Below the pieces are notes generated by a model. The model did not search any database and was not told the DNA's origin. It saw only the letters and a program-made list of their open reading frames with translations. A stretch of 45,522 bases of DNA from Candidatus Methanomethylophilaceae archaeon. Lineage in GTDB: Archaea > Thermoplasmatota > Thermoplasmata > Methanomassiliicoccales > Methanomethylophilaceae. Below are positions 16,421 to 24,659 of the stretch, one piece after another. Where the stretch lies: positions 1 to 45,522 of the forward strand of contig CALULN010000009.1 of assembly GCA_944321505.1 (NCBI GenBank). The letters are read 5' to 3'. Both the position numbers and the translations under genes were made by a program. How positions within the stretch are numbered: the stretch's first letter is position 1; each line of letters opens with the position of its first letter.

Positions 16421-17467
16421 AGCCGCCGTCCTGCCCATGGCGATGACGTTCTCGTCGGGGGCATCCCTGGGGACCTCGCAGCCGGGCGCAACGATGTAGC
16501 CGCCGTCCATACCGGCCTTCATGATGCCCTCCTCCACTTCCTTCGCCACCCTCTCGGGGGTCCCCATCATGAGGGTCCCCACGGGGTCCACGTTGCCCAT
16601 AAGCGCCATGCGCCTGCCCACGGACGATCTGGCGTCCGCAAGATCCGATTTGGTGTCGCAGCTGAAGCACTGGATGCCCGCTTCGGGGAGCATGCGCATG
16701 GTGTCCACGGTGTAACCGCACATATGGTAGAATATGGGGGCATCCCTGTCGAAGGCCCGGACACCGTCCACCACATGCTTCAATCTGTCAAACTCGAACC
16801 TGCGGTACATGTCGGCGCTTATGAGGTCCTCTCCGGCGGTGGGGTCGGCCATCCACATCACCGTGGCGCCGGCGTCGATGCACCTCTTCTGGAGCTCGCG
16901 GCTCATGTCCGCGGTCTTGGTCAGCACCTTGTCCACCAGCTCCTGGTTCAGGAGGATGCTCATCATCATGTTCTCGGCTCCCATCACGAACCCGGCGAAG
17001 GAGAAGGGGGCCCAGCAGAACCCGCAGATATGCCAATCCTCGTCGATGGCTTCGGACAGGGCGGAGATGTTCTCGACGAATCCCTTGGTGAAGTTGGGGC
17101 AGTCGGAGGGGTCGAAGGGGTCGTAGAACTCCAGGTTGTCGGCATCCTCTCCATCGGTGACGATGCTCCCAGTGATGCGGATGTAGTTGTCGTCGGGGAT
17201 GACAAGGTTCACCTTGCTCGGTTTCGTGATGTCCATGAACTCCGCATTGGTGTCCAGGCAGGGCTTGATGAAGTCCGACCCTGTCATCTTCGCGTAGCGG
17301 ATGGTGCTCTCGGACGACATGGATGAGTTGAATCTGGCATCCCTGATGATCTGCCCGGCGCTGCGCACCGCTGCGATGTTCGCGAAATTGTTGACGGGCA
17401 CGCGGTCCGTTACCTCGAAGTTCAGGGCGGCTTCGATGGCCGCCCTGTGACCTTTTTCCTCCATCAT
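16406..17467 (-). CDS. MtaA/CmuA-type methylcobamide:CoM methyltransferase-like protein (UroD family)
   Basis: A 353-residue protein of the uroporphyrinogen decarboxylase superfamily. The zinc motif of methylcobamide:CoM methyltransferases, His-x-Cys-x(n)-Cys, is visible as YHMCG (H248, C250) and APGCEVPRDAP (C330). This favours transfer of a methyl group from a corrinoid protein to coenzyme M or a similar thiol over haem synthesis. Which corrinoid protein it serves is unknown: mtaCB lies 7.5 kb away on the other strand. Two ATGs (17467, 17464) are possible; a TATA-like box about 26 bp upstream implies a leaderless transcript. MtaA proper is nearer 340 residues, so the length agrees. Confidence 0.82.
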   Translation of the reverse strand: MMEEKGHRAAIEAALNFEVTDRVPVNNFANIAAVRSAGQIIRDARFNSSMSSESTIRYAKMTGSDFIKPCLDTNAEFMDITKPSKVNLVIPDDNYIRITGSIVTDGEDADNLEFYDPFDPSDCPNFTKGFVENISALSEAIDEDWHICGFCWAPFSFAGFVMGAENMMMSILLNQELVDKVLTKTADMSRELQKRCIDAGATVMWMADPTAGEDLISADMYRRFEFDRLKHVVDGVRAFDRDAPIFYHMCGYTVDTMRMLPEAGIQCFSCDTKSDLADARSSVGRRMALMGNVDPVGTLMMGTPERVAKEVEEGIMKAGMDGGYIVAPGCEVPRDAPDENVIAMGRTAASFKR

Positions 17468-17488
17468 GCTCCAGGGAACGGCGACTGG

Positions 17489-17498
17489 CGATAAAAGG
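17489..17498 (-). promoter_or_regulatory. TATA-like box for the MtaA-like gene
   Basis: On the minus strand the sequence reads CCTTTTATCG, centred about 26 bp before ATG 17467. Confidence 0.5.
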
Positions 17499-17501
17499 AT
17501 G

Positions 17502-18185
17502 TCAGAGCGACACAGGGATGCTGTAGGAGAGGGTCATGGAGTCGGGTGCGACGTCGCATCCGTAGGCGATGATGCGCACCCCCGCGGCTGCGGCCTCGGA
17601 CAACGCCTCAGCGAATGCGGGATCGGTGGCGCGGTTGGGTTCGAAGCGCTCCATGCCCTCCATCTGCACGACGAACAGTATGCACGCCTCCCATCCGTCA
17701 TCTGCCGCATGCATCAGTTCGCGGATGTGCTTCCTGCCCCTCTCGGTGGGCGCGTCGGGGAACATGCAGACCCCGTCCTCCTCGAGGGTCACGCCCTTCA
17801 CCTCGACGAGGATCCTCCTGCCGGGTGCGATGGCCATGATGTCGATGCGGGAATCGCCGTAGGGGAACTCCCGTCTCACCTCGGTGACATCCTCGAATCC
17901 GGGGATGAGTCCCAGCCCCTCGGCGGCGACGGGGTTGGGGGCCTGGCTGTCCATGTTGACAAGCAGGTTGCCCTTCATCACAGCGACGAGGTCATGAGAG
18001 GTGGACCTGCCGGGCGAATCGGAAGCGGAGAGGAAAACCCTGGCCCCGGGGACCAGCAGCTCCCTGCACCTCCCGGTGTTCTTGACGTGGCACCTCACGG
18101 TGCTGCCGTCGATGTCCACCATCGCGATGAAACGGTTGGGCCGGGAGAGGAAGGTCCCCTCCTCGACCCTGTCATAGAGTTTCAT
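17502..18185 (-). CDS. sfsA: SfsA family DNA-binding/nuclease-fold protein
   Basis: A 227-residue protein. PNRFIAMVDIDG, CHVKNTGRCRELLVPGA and the restriction-nuclease-like core SRIDIMAI...ILVEVKGVTL with DAPTERGRKHI are the SfsA family hallmarks. The name comes from a sugar-fermentation phenotype in E. coli, but the true activity is uncertain; the conserved Asp and Glu-x-Lys suggest a metal-dependent nuclease. The start gives the standard N-terminus MKLYDRVEEGTFLSRPNRF. It follows the 510-residue zinc protein gene almost without a gap (stop at 18188), so it is probably the last gene of that minus-strand unit. Confidence 0.93.
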   Translation of the reverse strand: MKLYDRVEEGTFLSRPNRFIAMVDIDGSTVRCHVKNTGRCRELLVPGARVFLSASDSPGRSTSHDLVAVMKGNLLVNMDSQAPNPVAAEGLGLIPGFEDVTEVRREFPYGDSRIDIMAIAPGRRILVEVKGVTLEEDGVCMFPDAPTERGRKHIRELMHAADDGWEACILFVVQMEGMERFEPNRATDPAFAEALSEAAAAGVRIIAYGCDVAPDSMTLSYSIPVSL

Positions 18186-18187
18186 GC

Positions 18188-19720
18188 TCAGATTATGAAC
18201 ACCGAGTTCTGGGTCATGCGGGCCAGGTGGTCGGGCACCATGTTCCCGAAGTCCTTGGGCAGCACCAGCTTCCCGTTGGACGCGGTGCAGGGGACGTAGA
18301 TGATCCTCTGTACCTGGGGCTGGCTCAGCTTGAACTTGCTGTGGGTGCGGGACACCTGTGCCAGGAAGTCCACGCAGACCTTCTCCGCCTCCGCCTTGGT
18401 GGACAGGGGGAGCACGATCCTCTTGCCGGCGGCGCTGCCCATCTGCACGGAGTCCTGTATCCTACCGATGCCGGTGCCTCCGCTGATCCTGGTCTCCTCG
18501 CCTTTGATGGAGTCCATGATGCTGCTCTCGGGGCGGTTCCTGAACACGTCTGTCAGAGCGGACGACGGGTTCACCAGGCAGTCGGGGTCCATGATGAAAT
18601 CGGCGCAGATGAGCAGGTCCTCCTTGACCTCCACGCTCTTCTTGGACCAGAGCTTGCCGGTGACGAAGGTGTACCGGAGGTCCACCTCCCAGAAGGGCAC
18701 GAGTATGTCCCCCTGGCCGGCGGCGATGGGTATCTGGCCGGAGTTCTTGGCCGATATCGCCCTGGATATCTCCGCGAAGATCTCGTTGAAGCGGTTCTGG
18801 TTCCCGGTGAGGAAGGACCACCTGGGGTTCTGGGCGGGTTTGGCGTTGATGACGTCCTTGACTATGTTCATGGTCTGCATCGGGTCGCCGCCCATGGTGC
18901 TGACGAACCCGGCGATGTCCAGGACGATGTTGGAGACGTTGATCTCCTGCTCGATGCCCATGTACATGATGCTCATCTGCGGGTCCGAGAACACCTTGTC
19001 CTTCAGTGCCGTGAGCATGTCCCTGCCCGCCGAGATGTGGGACTGGGCGTCGGTGATGTTGCCCTGCATGAACATGGCGAACCCGTCGGCCACCTCTGCC
19101 AGAGCGTTGTACCTCTCGCAGGCGAGGGCGTACTGGGGCGCGTCCTTCAATGCGTTGGCCGATTCCCTGAAGTTGGTGGCCATGATGCCCCATCTCCCGT
19201 CCTTCACCTCGGACAGCAGCTTCACGTTGTTCAGAGCCAGAGCGTAGCTCTGTGTGATGGCAGACGTCTGGGATATCAGGTCCTTGTCCTCATCCGTGAC
19301 CGCCAGAGGTGCAACGGATTTCGCTTTGGCGTTGAGCTCGAAGACCTTGTTTGGGCTGTGGTCGGTGTTGCACACAGCGGTGGTGTTGAAGGGCACGGTT
19401 ATGAGGGTGTTGCCCAGGAGGGACATGTTGCTGAACCTGTATGTCTCCAGCTCGGACTCTATCCTGGGGCGTACGTCGTTGGTGAAGATGCTGTGCCTGG
19501 CCACGGGGTCCACGTTCTCGCCGCCTTCGACGCCCATGCCGAGGGGCATTGCGCTGGACAGCCATGATTTGATCTGGGTCATCATGTCGTCCATGTACTT
19601 CTGGGCGTCGATCCTCTGCTGGGAGGTGCCGCAGTACTGGCAGGTGACGAAGGGCGCGTCCGCATCCAGCCCGGTGACGTCGATGGGCGCACCGCAGGAC
19701 TTGCATCTGAGCTCTACCAT
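18188..19720 (-). CDS. Large zinc-ribbon protein, unknown function
   Basis: A 510-residue protein. The N-terminus is a zinc ribbon (C6, C9, C27, C30: CKSCG and CQYCG). The rest is a soluble alpha/beta body with no motif I can name; residues 130-260 look helical and 330-430 mixed. There is no signal peptide or membrane segment. ATG 19720 places the first Cys close to the start as in many archaeal ribbon proteins; TTG 19729 is an alternative. It lies 13 bp after a second zinc protein gene and just before sfsA. The pairing suggests a shared function, but none can be assigned. Confidence 0.72.
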   Translation of the reverse strand: MVELRCKSCGAPIDVTGLDADAPFVTCQYCGTSQQRIDAQKYMDDMMTQIKSWLSSAMPLGMGVEGGENVDPVARHSIFTNDVRPRIESELETYRFSNMSLLGNTLITVPFNTTAVCNTDHSPNKVFELNAKAKSVAPLAVTDEDKDLISQTSAITQSYALALNNVKLLSEVKDGRWGIMATNFRESANALKDAPQYALACERYNALAEVADGFAMFMQGNITDAQSHISAGRDMLTALKDKVFSDPQMSIMYMGIEQEINVSNIVLDIAGFVSTMGGDPMQTMNIVKDVINAKPAQNPRWSFLTGNQNRFNEIFAEISRAISAKNSGQIPIAAGQGDILVPFWEVDLRYTFVTGKLWSKKSVEVKEDLLICADFIMDPDCLVNPSSALTDVFRNRPESSIMDSIKGEETRISGGTGIGRIQDSVQMGSAAGKRIVLPLSTKAEAEKVCVDFLAQVSRTHSKFKLSQPQVQRIIYVPCTASNGKLVLPKDFGNMVPDHLARMTQNSVFII

Positions 19721-19733
19721 TCCGTCCAAGGGA

Positions 19734-20663
19734 TCATCTCCTGGAGGCCAGCATCATGGCGTTGATCCTGGTCTCGATGGCGGCGATTTGCATGTTGATC
19801 CTGGCCTCCACGTCGTGGAGCTCCGCCAGGGCGGAGTCGTAGTATCCCCTGGAGATCTCGTCGGACCTGCGGGATATGGCCGAGTAGCACGCCCTGCAGA
19901 CGTAGACGGAGTCCCCCTCCTCGGGGATGGAGTTGCCGCTTTCGCCGATCTGCTGGGGGCTGATGTCGCTGCTCATCCTGTAGAAGTGCAGCCCCTCGCC
20001 CATGGTCTCCCTTCCGCAGATCCAGCATGTGCAGGAGTGGGTGAACTGCTTGATGCGCTGCTGGTTCTCCTCGCCGGTCTCGCCCAGCTGGCGCCTGAAG
20101 TTGTAGGCCATCTGCTGGTACTCCGCAGCCTTCTTGGGGTCCTCCCAGAACCATGCCTGGGAGATGAGCTCGTTCCCCTCGGCCATCAATGAGAGGGCCA
20201 GCTTCACGCCAGTGAGGGAGGTGTTGTTGAAGTAGTAGTTCACCTGAAGCATCTCGTTGCCGACAGACGCCTGGAGCTTCTGGGCGGCCTTGATGAGGTT
20301 CTCACCCTTGCTGATGTCCTCCTGGGGCCCGTTCGACGGCTGGGAGCGAGCGTTGATGCATTCTGCCATGCATTCGCATTCCGCCGCAAGCTTCTGGGTG
20401 TCGAAGGAGCTGAGCCCGAACTCGAAGGTCCCGGGCCCCTTCTCCCTCAGTCTCTGGGCCATGGCGCTGTAGTAGCTGGGATTGCTCCATTCGCGGCCCA
20501 GGTGGATGAAGGTGATCATGAGATTGGCTTCCAGAGCATTGTCCGGGTCCTTCTCTATGCTCTTCTGCAGGGTGCGAAGGGCTTTGTCGTAATCCTTCTG
20601 GTTGATCTGCTCTTTGGCCTCTTCGAACAGCTCGTCTCCGCCTTTGAATAATCCGAACACCAT
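19734..20663 (-). CDS. TPR-like protein with C-terminal zinc site, unknown function
   Basis: A 309-residue protein. Residues 12-45 (EEAKEQINQKDYDKALRTLQ) resemble one tetratricopeptide repeat, and further helices follow to about 200. CWIC (C213, C216) and CRAC (C256, C259) could form one zinc site with a long loop between the halves. The end is a helix with heptad character. ATG 20663 is supported by AAGGTG six bases upstream and a TATA-like box near 20701-20714; an upstream GTG (20672) would fall in the ribosome-binding site. First gene of a likely three-gene unit ending in sfsA. Confidence 0.74.
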   Translation of the reverse strand: MVFGLFKGGDELFEEAKEQINQKDYDKALRTLQKSIEKDPDNALEANLMITFIHLGREWSNPSYYSAMAQRLREKGPGTFEFGLSSFDTQKLAAECECMAECINARSQPSNGPQEDISKGENLIKAAQKLQASVGNEMLQVNYYFNNTSLTGVKLALSLMAEGNELISQAWFWEDPKKAAEYQQMAYNFRRQLGETGEENQQRIKQFTHSCTCWICGRETMGEGLHFYRMSSDISPQQIGESGNSIPEEGDSVYVCRACYSAISRRSDEISRGYYDSALAELHDVEARINMQIAAIETRINAMMLASRR

Positions 20664-20699
20664 GGTCCACACCTTATTGGCCGTGAATCGCGCTCCATG

Positions 20700-20714
20700 G
20701 ATTTTATTATATGT
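20700..20714. promoter_or_regulatory. TATA-rich divergent promoter
   Basis: ATTTTATTATATG can act in both directions, for the TPR-like gene on the minus strand (ATG 20663) and for the Fe-S protein on the plus strand (ATG 20761). Confidence 0.45.
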
Positions 20715-20760
20715 CGGGACTGTGCGAAACTGGCTTCAACCGAGTCGGCCTCTACGGGTC

Positions 20761-21516
20761 ATGGAGCCGGTATCCGCAGTCAGGGACATCATGAAGGCGA
20801 GCGGGATAGCGATCTTCGGATTCGCCGATCCATCACGCTGGGATTCCGATCCCGTCGTGTCGGCCAATGTCCCTCCGGAGCGCAGGCCGCTGGCCATCAT
20901 GCCGGGCGCACGCTCCGTCATCGTCTTCGGGATCCCCGTCAGCAGGACCATCCTGGCGACGGCGCCGTCCGTGTTCTACCGCTCCCATTACGACATCATC
21001 AACCAGCGCCTGGATTCTGTGGCTCAGCATGTCTCATCGGAGCTGGAGTCCCTCGGGTACCGCTGCGCCCCCGTTCCCAGGGACGGTTATCTCGGCGTCG
21101 CGCCCTACGCGGAGCTGCGCTCGTTCTTCTCGCACAAGCATGCTGCGTATCTCGCCGGACTCGGAACATTCGGTGCCAATTCCACCATCCTCACACCGAG
21201 CCACGGGCCGCGGGTGAGGTTCGTGTCGGTCATCACCGAGGCACCCATCCCCGATTCCGGAGGGCCTATGCGCGAGGAGCTCTGCACAGAATGCGGGCTC
21301 TGCTCATCAGAGTGCCCCGTTTCCGCCGTCGGCGATGAGCGCTACCCCCTTTCCCGCATCGACAAGCAGGCGTGCGCATCCAGGTCCGCGGACCTGGTGG
21401 CTTATAAGACCTACCCCTGCGGGAGGTGCATACTGGTGTGCCCGGTGGGGGATGACGATCCTCTGCCCCCTACGGACGAGGCCAAGGCCCAGATCCGCGC
21501 CCTGAGGAAGCCTTAG
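20761..21516 (+). CDS. QueG-like 4Fe-4S protein
   Basis: A 251-residue protein. SHKHAAYLAGLGTFGANSTILTPSHGPRVRF (124-154 region) is the segment shared by epoxyqueuosine reductase and reductive dehalogenase-like proteins. Two cluster motifs follow: CTECGLCSSECP (C175, C178, C181, C185), and CGRCILVCP (C220, C223, C227) with C205. It is shorter than bacterial QueG, and archaea use archaeosine rather than queuosine, so that exact role is doubtful; an oxidoreductase with corrinoid or flavin partner is more likely. ATG 20761 is the first ATG after the predicted transcription start, without a clear ribosome-binding site. The stop is TAG and overlaps the convergent gene by four bases. Confidence 0.78.
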   Translation: MEPVSAVRDIMKASGIAIFGFADPSRWDSDPVVSANVPPERRPLAIMPGARSVIVFGIPVSRTILATAPSVFYRSHYDIINQRLDSVAQHVSSELESLGYRCAPVPRDGYLGVAPYAELRSFFSHKHAAYLAGLGTFGANSTILTPSHGPRVRFVSVITEAPIPDSGGPMREELCTECGLCSSECPVSAVGDERYPLSRIDKQACASRSADLVAYKTYPCGRCILVCPVGDDDPLPPTDEAKAQIRALRKP

Positions 21517-22043
21517 AGGGTATCGGGCAGCTCGTTCCTCAGCTCCTCGAGCTCTTTCAGAACCTTCACGAACCTCTGGTGCTCCGCGTCCGCGGCCGCT
21601 TTCAGCTCCAGGGACCTCTGGTGCTCCCGGTCGGCCAGCTCCTTGGCGGCATCGATCTCCGGGCGGGTCTTCTCGATGATCTCCTGGTACTCCTGGGACT
21701 TGGCGTGGTTCTCGACGACCTTCGCATGGAGCCTGTCCCTTTCGGCTTTGAGCTCTCCGAGGTCCCTGGCGCCTTTCTCGCGGGCATCGGCGATCCTGTC
21801 GGAAACGGCGTTGCGTGCCTCCTTGGCCTCCCTGACTGCCGCGTTGTACCTGTCGCGTTCGCGTTTGGCATCGGTGACCTTCCTCATGAGGTCCTGGGAT
21901 GCCTTGCGGAAGCTGTCCCTGCGGGCCTGGCAGGCCTTCGCCTCCGACTGGAACTGGTCTCTTGAGCGTTTGATGTTGTTGAGCTCGTCCTGCTTCTCCT
22001 TCACGAGAGCATCCAGGGTGAGAAGTTCGTCTTCGACCGTCAT
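21513..22043 (-). CDS. Coiled-coil protein, unknown function
   Basis: A 176-residue protein that is almost entirely charged helix with heptad spacing from residue 5 to the end (VKEKQDELNNIKRSRDQFQ, KAERDRLHAKVVENHAKSQ). It resembles the long coiled-coil proteins common in euryarchaea. No enzyme motif, signal peptide or membrane segment is visible. The ATG begins one base after the TAG of the upstream reductase-like gene, so it is translated from the same message. A structural partner role is possible. Confidence 0.75.
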   Translation of the reverse strand: MTVEDELLTLDALVKEKQDELNNIKRSRDQFQSEAKACQARRDSFRKASQDLMRKVTDAKRERDRYNAAVREAKEARNAVSDRIADAREKGARDLGELKAERDRLHAKVVENHAKSQEYQEIIEKTRPEIDAAKELADREHQRSLELKAAADAEHQRFVKVLKELEELRNELPDTL

Positions 22044-22044
22044 C

Positions 22045-23112
22045 CTACCAACCGTACCTGAAGGTGATGAGGCACCCTATGTACATGGGGATATATTTTG
22101 GATGGCGGAGGGATGCGCATATCCCAGAAAGCCACAGGCTGCGGAACCTCCCGACGGGCGCCGCCATCTTGGCAAGCTCCCCGTCCGTCATTGATGCCAG
22201 TGAATCGTGCAGTTCCGAGAACCTGCGGGACGAGAGGATGCATCTGCGCCACCATCTTCCGTATGCGCCCTTCCTGCCGGATATGATGGCATGTGCGCAT
22301 TCCTGTCCGGACAGCAGCGCCGCGCTCAGCCCTCCGAAGCAGACGGGGTTGGCCATCCCCGCCGCATCGCCGCATAGGAATGCGTTATCGTCCTCGATGA
22401 CAGGCACGCTTCCGCAGGGGATGATCCTGCCACCGGATTGGATCCATCCTCCTGGTTCGGATGCCCCGGGGAGAGACCCGGTGTTGCAGCGGTCGCCGGA
22501 GGGGAACACCCATCTGTACGCACCGCGGTAACTCTCGGACAGCTCCAGTTCGAAGCGGTCCGGAACCGTTTCGGGAGTGATGAACTCCCTGGCGGGGACC
22601 ATGTACCTCGGCTCGGAGCCGAAGAGGCATCTCCTCACGACGGAGAAGGCTCCGTCGCATCCTATGACGTGGGTAAACGTCCTTACGGCGCCGTCGGAGA
22701 GGGACACTTCGAATCCGCCTTCGGCTCTCACGACGGATACCACCCTTCCATGGACGAATGAGCAGCCCAGCGAGGCGCAGAGCTCCCTGGTCCGGCGGAG
22801 GAACGACGGGCGGTCGATGACGGCTCCGTCGATCCCGATGCTGACGTCAGTCCCTCCCGGGAATCTGATCAAAGCTTCCGGGACGGTGTTCAGGATGTCC
22901 GATTCCCGCAGGTATCTGAGTTTGCGGAACGTGCAGCGGCTGATTCCCGCTCCGCACACAGTGTGATACCTGCCGTATCCGGCTTCGGAGAGCCTGTCGA
23001 ACACCGTGGCCTTCACGCCGTTGGACGCCAGGGCGATTGCCGCCGAGAGACCTGCCGGTCCCGAGCCGATGACTGCCACGTCCGCTTCCATGGGTGGGTG
23101 AACGCGTTTCAT
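22045..23112 (-). CDS. Geranylgeranyl reductase-family FAD-dependent protein
   Basis: A 355-residue flavoprotein. The Rossmann FAD motif VIGSGPAGLSAA has glycines at 16, 18 and 21, and a second FAD motif FLCGDAAGMANPVCFGG lies near residue 265. The CGAGIS stretch (about 52-57) corresponds to the active-site cysteine region of geranylgeranyl reductases, which saturate archaeal lipid chains. Whether lipid is the substrate here is unproven; at least one such gene is expected per archaeon and paralogues are common. ATG 23112 has GGGGAAG upstream and overlaps the transposase-like stop (ATGA); ATG 23091 is the usual family start but lacks a ribosome-binding site. The stop is TAG. Confidence 0.85.
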   Translation of the reverse strand: MKRVHPPMEADVAVIGSGPAGLSAAIALASNGVKATVFDRLSEAGYGRYHTVCGAGISRCTFRKLRYLRESDILNTVPEALIRFPGGTDVSIGIDGAVIDRPSFLRRTRELCASLGCSFVHGRVVSVVRAEGGFEVSLSDGAVRTFTHVIGCDGAFSVVRRCLFGSEPRYMVPAREFITPETVPDRFELELSESYRGAYRWVFPSGDRCNTGSLPGASEPGGWIQSGGRIIPCGSVPVIEDDNAFLCGDAAGMANPVCFGGLSAALLSGQECAHAIISGRKGAYGRWWRRCILSSRRFSELHDSLASMTDGELAKMAAPVGRFRSLWLSGICASLRHPKYIPMYIGCLITFRYGW

Positions 23113-24632
23113 GGGATACGTCTTCCCCTCAGCCGGGAGTACTCCGACCTGATGTCCAGCCCCAGTGCCTCTATCGCCGCGGATGCCGCGCTCCCCGGAT
23201 CGGTGTACGACGCCGAACCCGAAGGCCTCACCACCGCGCCGGCCGATTCCAGAGAGCGCATCATCCCTTCGGCATCCGCATCCTTGGAGAGCCCGCAGGA
23301 TGCCAGCTCGGAGTGGAGGCGGTGCATGATCGCCATGGCTACGAACTGCAGGAAGAGCCTGGCTTCCAGGCGGTGGGACAGGTAGAGCTTGAGGTCCAGC
23401 TGGTCGGTGCGGTTCTTCAGGTCGTCGAACCTCTCCTCCGCCCACCTGTGCATCATGTGCACCGACAGCGCCTCCTCCGGGTCCCTGATTCCCCTGGAGG
23501 CCAGGACCAGGAACCCTGCCATCTCGCTGTGCCTCATGACGGCATCGCTGTTAGGCTCCACCTTCGGCTGCCCGTCCTCTTCGGTGATTATGAAGTACCT
23601 CTCGTACATCCATCTGTGCGAGTGCTCCCATCTGTCGTTCAGGAGCTCCTCGCGGCAGATGTCGATGAGTTCCAGGAACGATCCCATCTCCATCTCGGCG
23701 TTCTCTGCGCTGTGGTATACATGGAGATGCACTTTCTTCCCCCCGATGAACCTCACTGCGGTGTGGATGTGCCTGTGCCCCCTGCTCCGCTCCAGCCCTT
23801 CCGAGCCGGATGGGGAGGCCCTTGCCTCAGCCACAGCATCCGCGTGAATCGGTTCGGACTGCGGGATCCTCACAACGAAGTCCCTGTCGGAAGCCGTCAT
23901 CCCCGTCAGCGCACCGCTGTCGGCGAGGCAGCTGTCCGATGAGAACAGGATCCTCCTGCATCCCATCCATCCGAGCCTGTCGGTGATGATCTCCAGGTCG
24001 GAATCCCTCTCAGGACGCAGCGGCAGGCGTTCCAGGAACACGGGCGCTCCCGTCTCGGCGTCGATGCAGAGGCCCATGCACATGCTCTGCACGGTGTCAT
24101 CGCCTCCCTGGCGGAACCATTCCCGCGGGTCGTAGCTCTGCAGGGATTCCAGGATCAGGTACCTTATATCGGAGCAGTCGAAGCGCTTCCTCCAGATCCT
24201 GTAGAACGAGTCTATGCCGTCCCTGTCCAGCATCGAAACCAGTGATACCGCGGGTGGAGAAGGGTCCGTAGGGTCCATGCCGTATGGGTCGGGCGGAAGC
24301 ATGGACAGGGGGTCGCGGTCCCTTATGATGTGCTCCGCAGCCCTGAGTATCTGCTCCCATCTGTCGGAGAAGCAGATCTGGAGGATGCCTGTCAGTCCCG
24401 ATCCGTCGGACATCCTGCGGATGAGCGTGCGGGGCCCCAGCTCCACGTATTTGAGCCCCGGCCCTTTGGTCCTGGAGCGGTTGGGGACGATCTCCCCGGT
24501 CTCCGGGTCCACATGTCCGATGCATTTCCTGACGTTCCTCATCACGCCCGTGGAAGGGTCCGCCTCCCTGGAGTTTGAGTACACGTAGACCTTGCCGGAA
24601 TCCTTGTTCCTGAGATAGACTATCGAACTCAA
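23109..24632 (-). CDS. IS1634-like transposase relative, possibly domesticated
   Basis: A 507-residue protein. The start SSIVYLRNKDSGKVYVY and RKCIGHVDPETGEIVP at about 33-48 are typical of IS1634/IS4-group DDE transposases, and the glutamate helix HRWAEERFDDLK is present. The usual first Asp (in a YDxTS-like strand) appears as Glu in YLILESLQSY, and the second motif reads SSDSCLAD instead of DRGF, so activity is doubtful. TTG 24632 gives the family N-terminus; the frame opens at TTG 24659. I see no terminal inverted repeats around the gene. Its stop overlaps the reductase start, making it the head of a three-gene unit. A perfect palindrome covers its promoter. Confidence 0.75.
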   Translation of the reverse strand: MSSIVYLRNKDSGKVYVYSNSREADPSTGVMRNVRKCIGHVDPETGEIVPNRSRTKGPGLKYVELGPRTLIRRMSDGSGLTGILQICFSDRWEQILRAAEHIIRDRDPLSMLPPDPYGMDPTDPSPPAVSLVSMLDRDGIDSFYRIWRKRFDCSDIRYLILESLQSYDPREWFRQGGDDTVQSMCMGLCIDAETGAPVFLERLPLRPERDSDLEIITDRLGWMGCRRILFSSDSCLADSGALTGMTASDRDFVVRIPQSEPIHADAVAEARASPSGSEGLERSRGHRHIHTAVRFIGGKKVHLHVYHSAENAEMEMGSFLELIDICREELLNDRWEHSHRWMYERYFIITEEDGQPKVEPNSDAVMRHSEMAGFLVLASRGIRDPEEALSVHMMHRWAEERFDDLKNRTDQLDLKLYLSHRLEARLFLQFVAMAIMHRLHSELASCGLSKDADAEGMMRSLESAGAVVRPSGSASYTDPGSAASAAIEALGLDIRSEYSRLRGRRIP

Positions 24633-24636
24633 CGTA

Positions 24637-24659
24637 TTGTATAATGATTCATTATACAA
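24637..24659. promoter_or_regulatory. Perfect 23-bp palindrome on the transposase-like gene promoter
   Basis: The arms TTGTATAATGA (24637-24647) and TCATTATACAA (24649-24659) are exact complements around a single T. The minus-strand TATA (near 24650-24656) lies in the right arm, about 22 bp from TTG 24632, so a protein bound here would block transcription. Confidence 0.65.
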
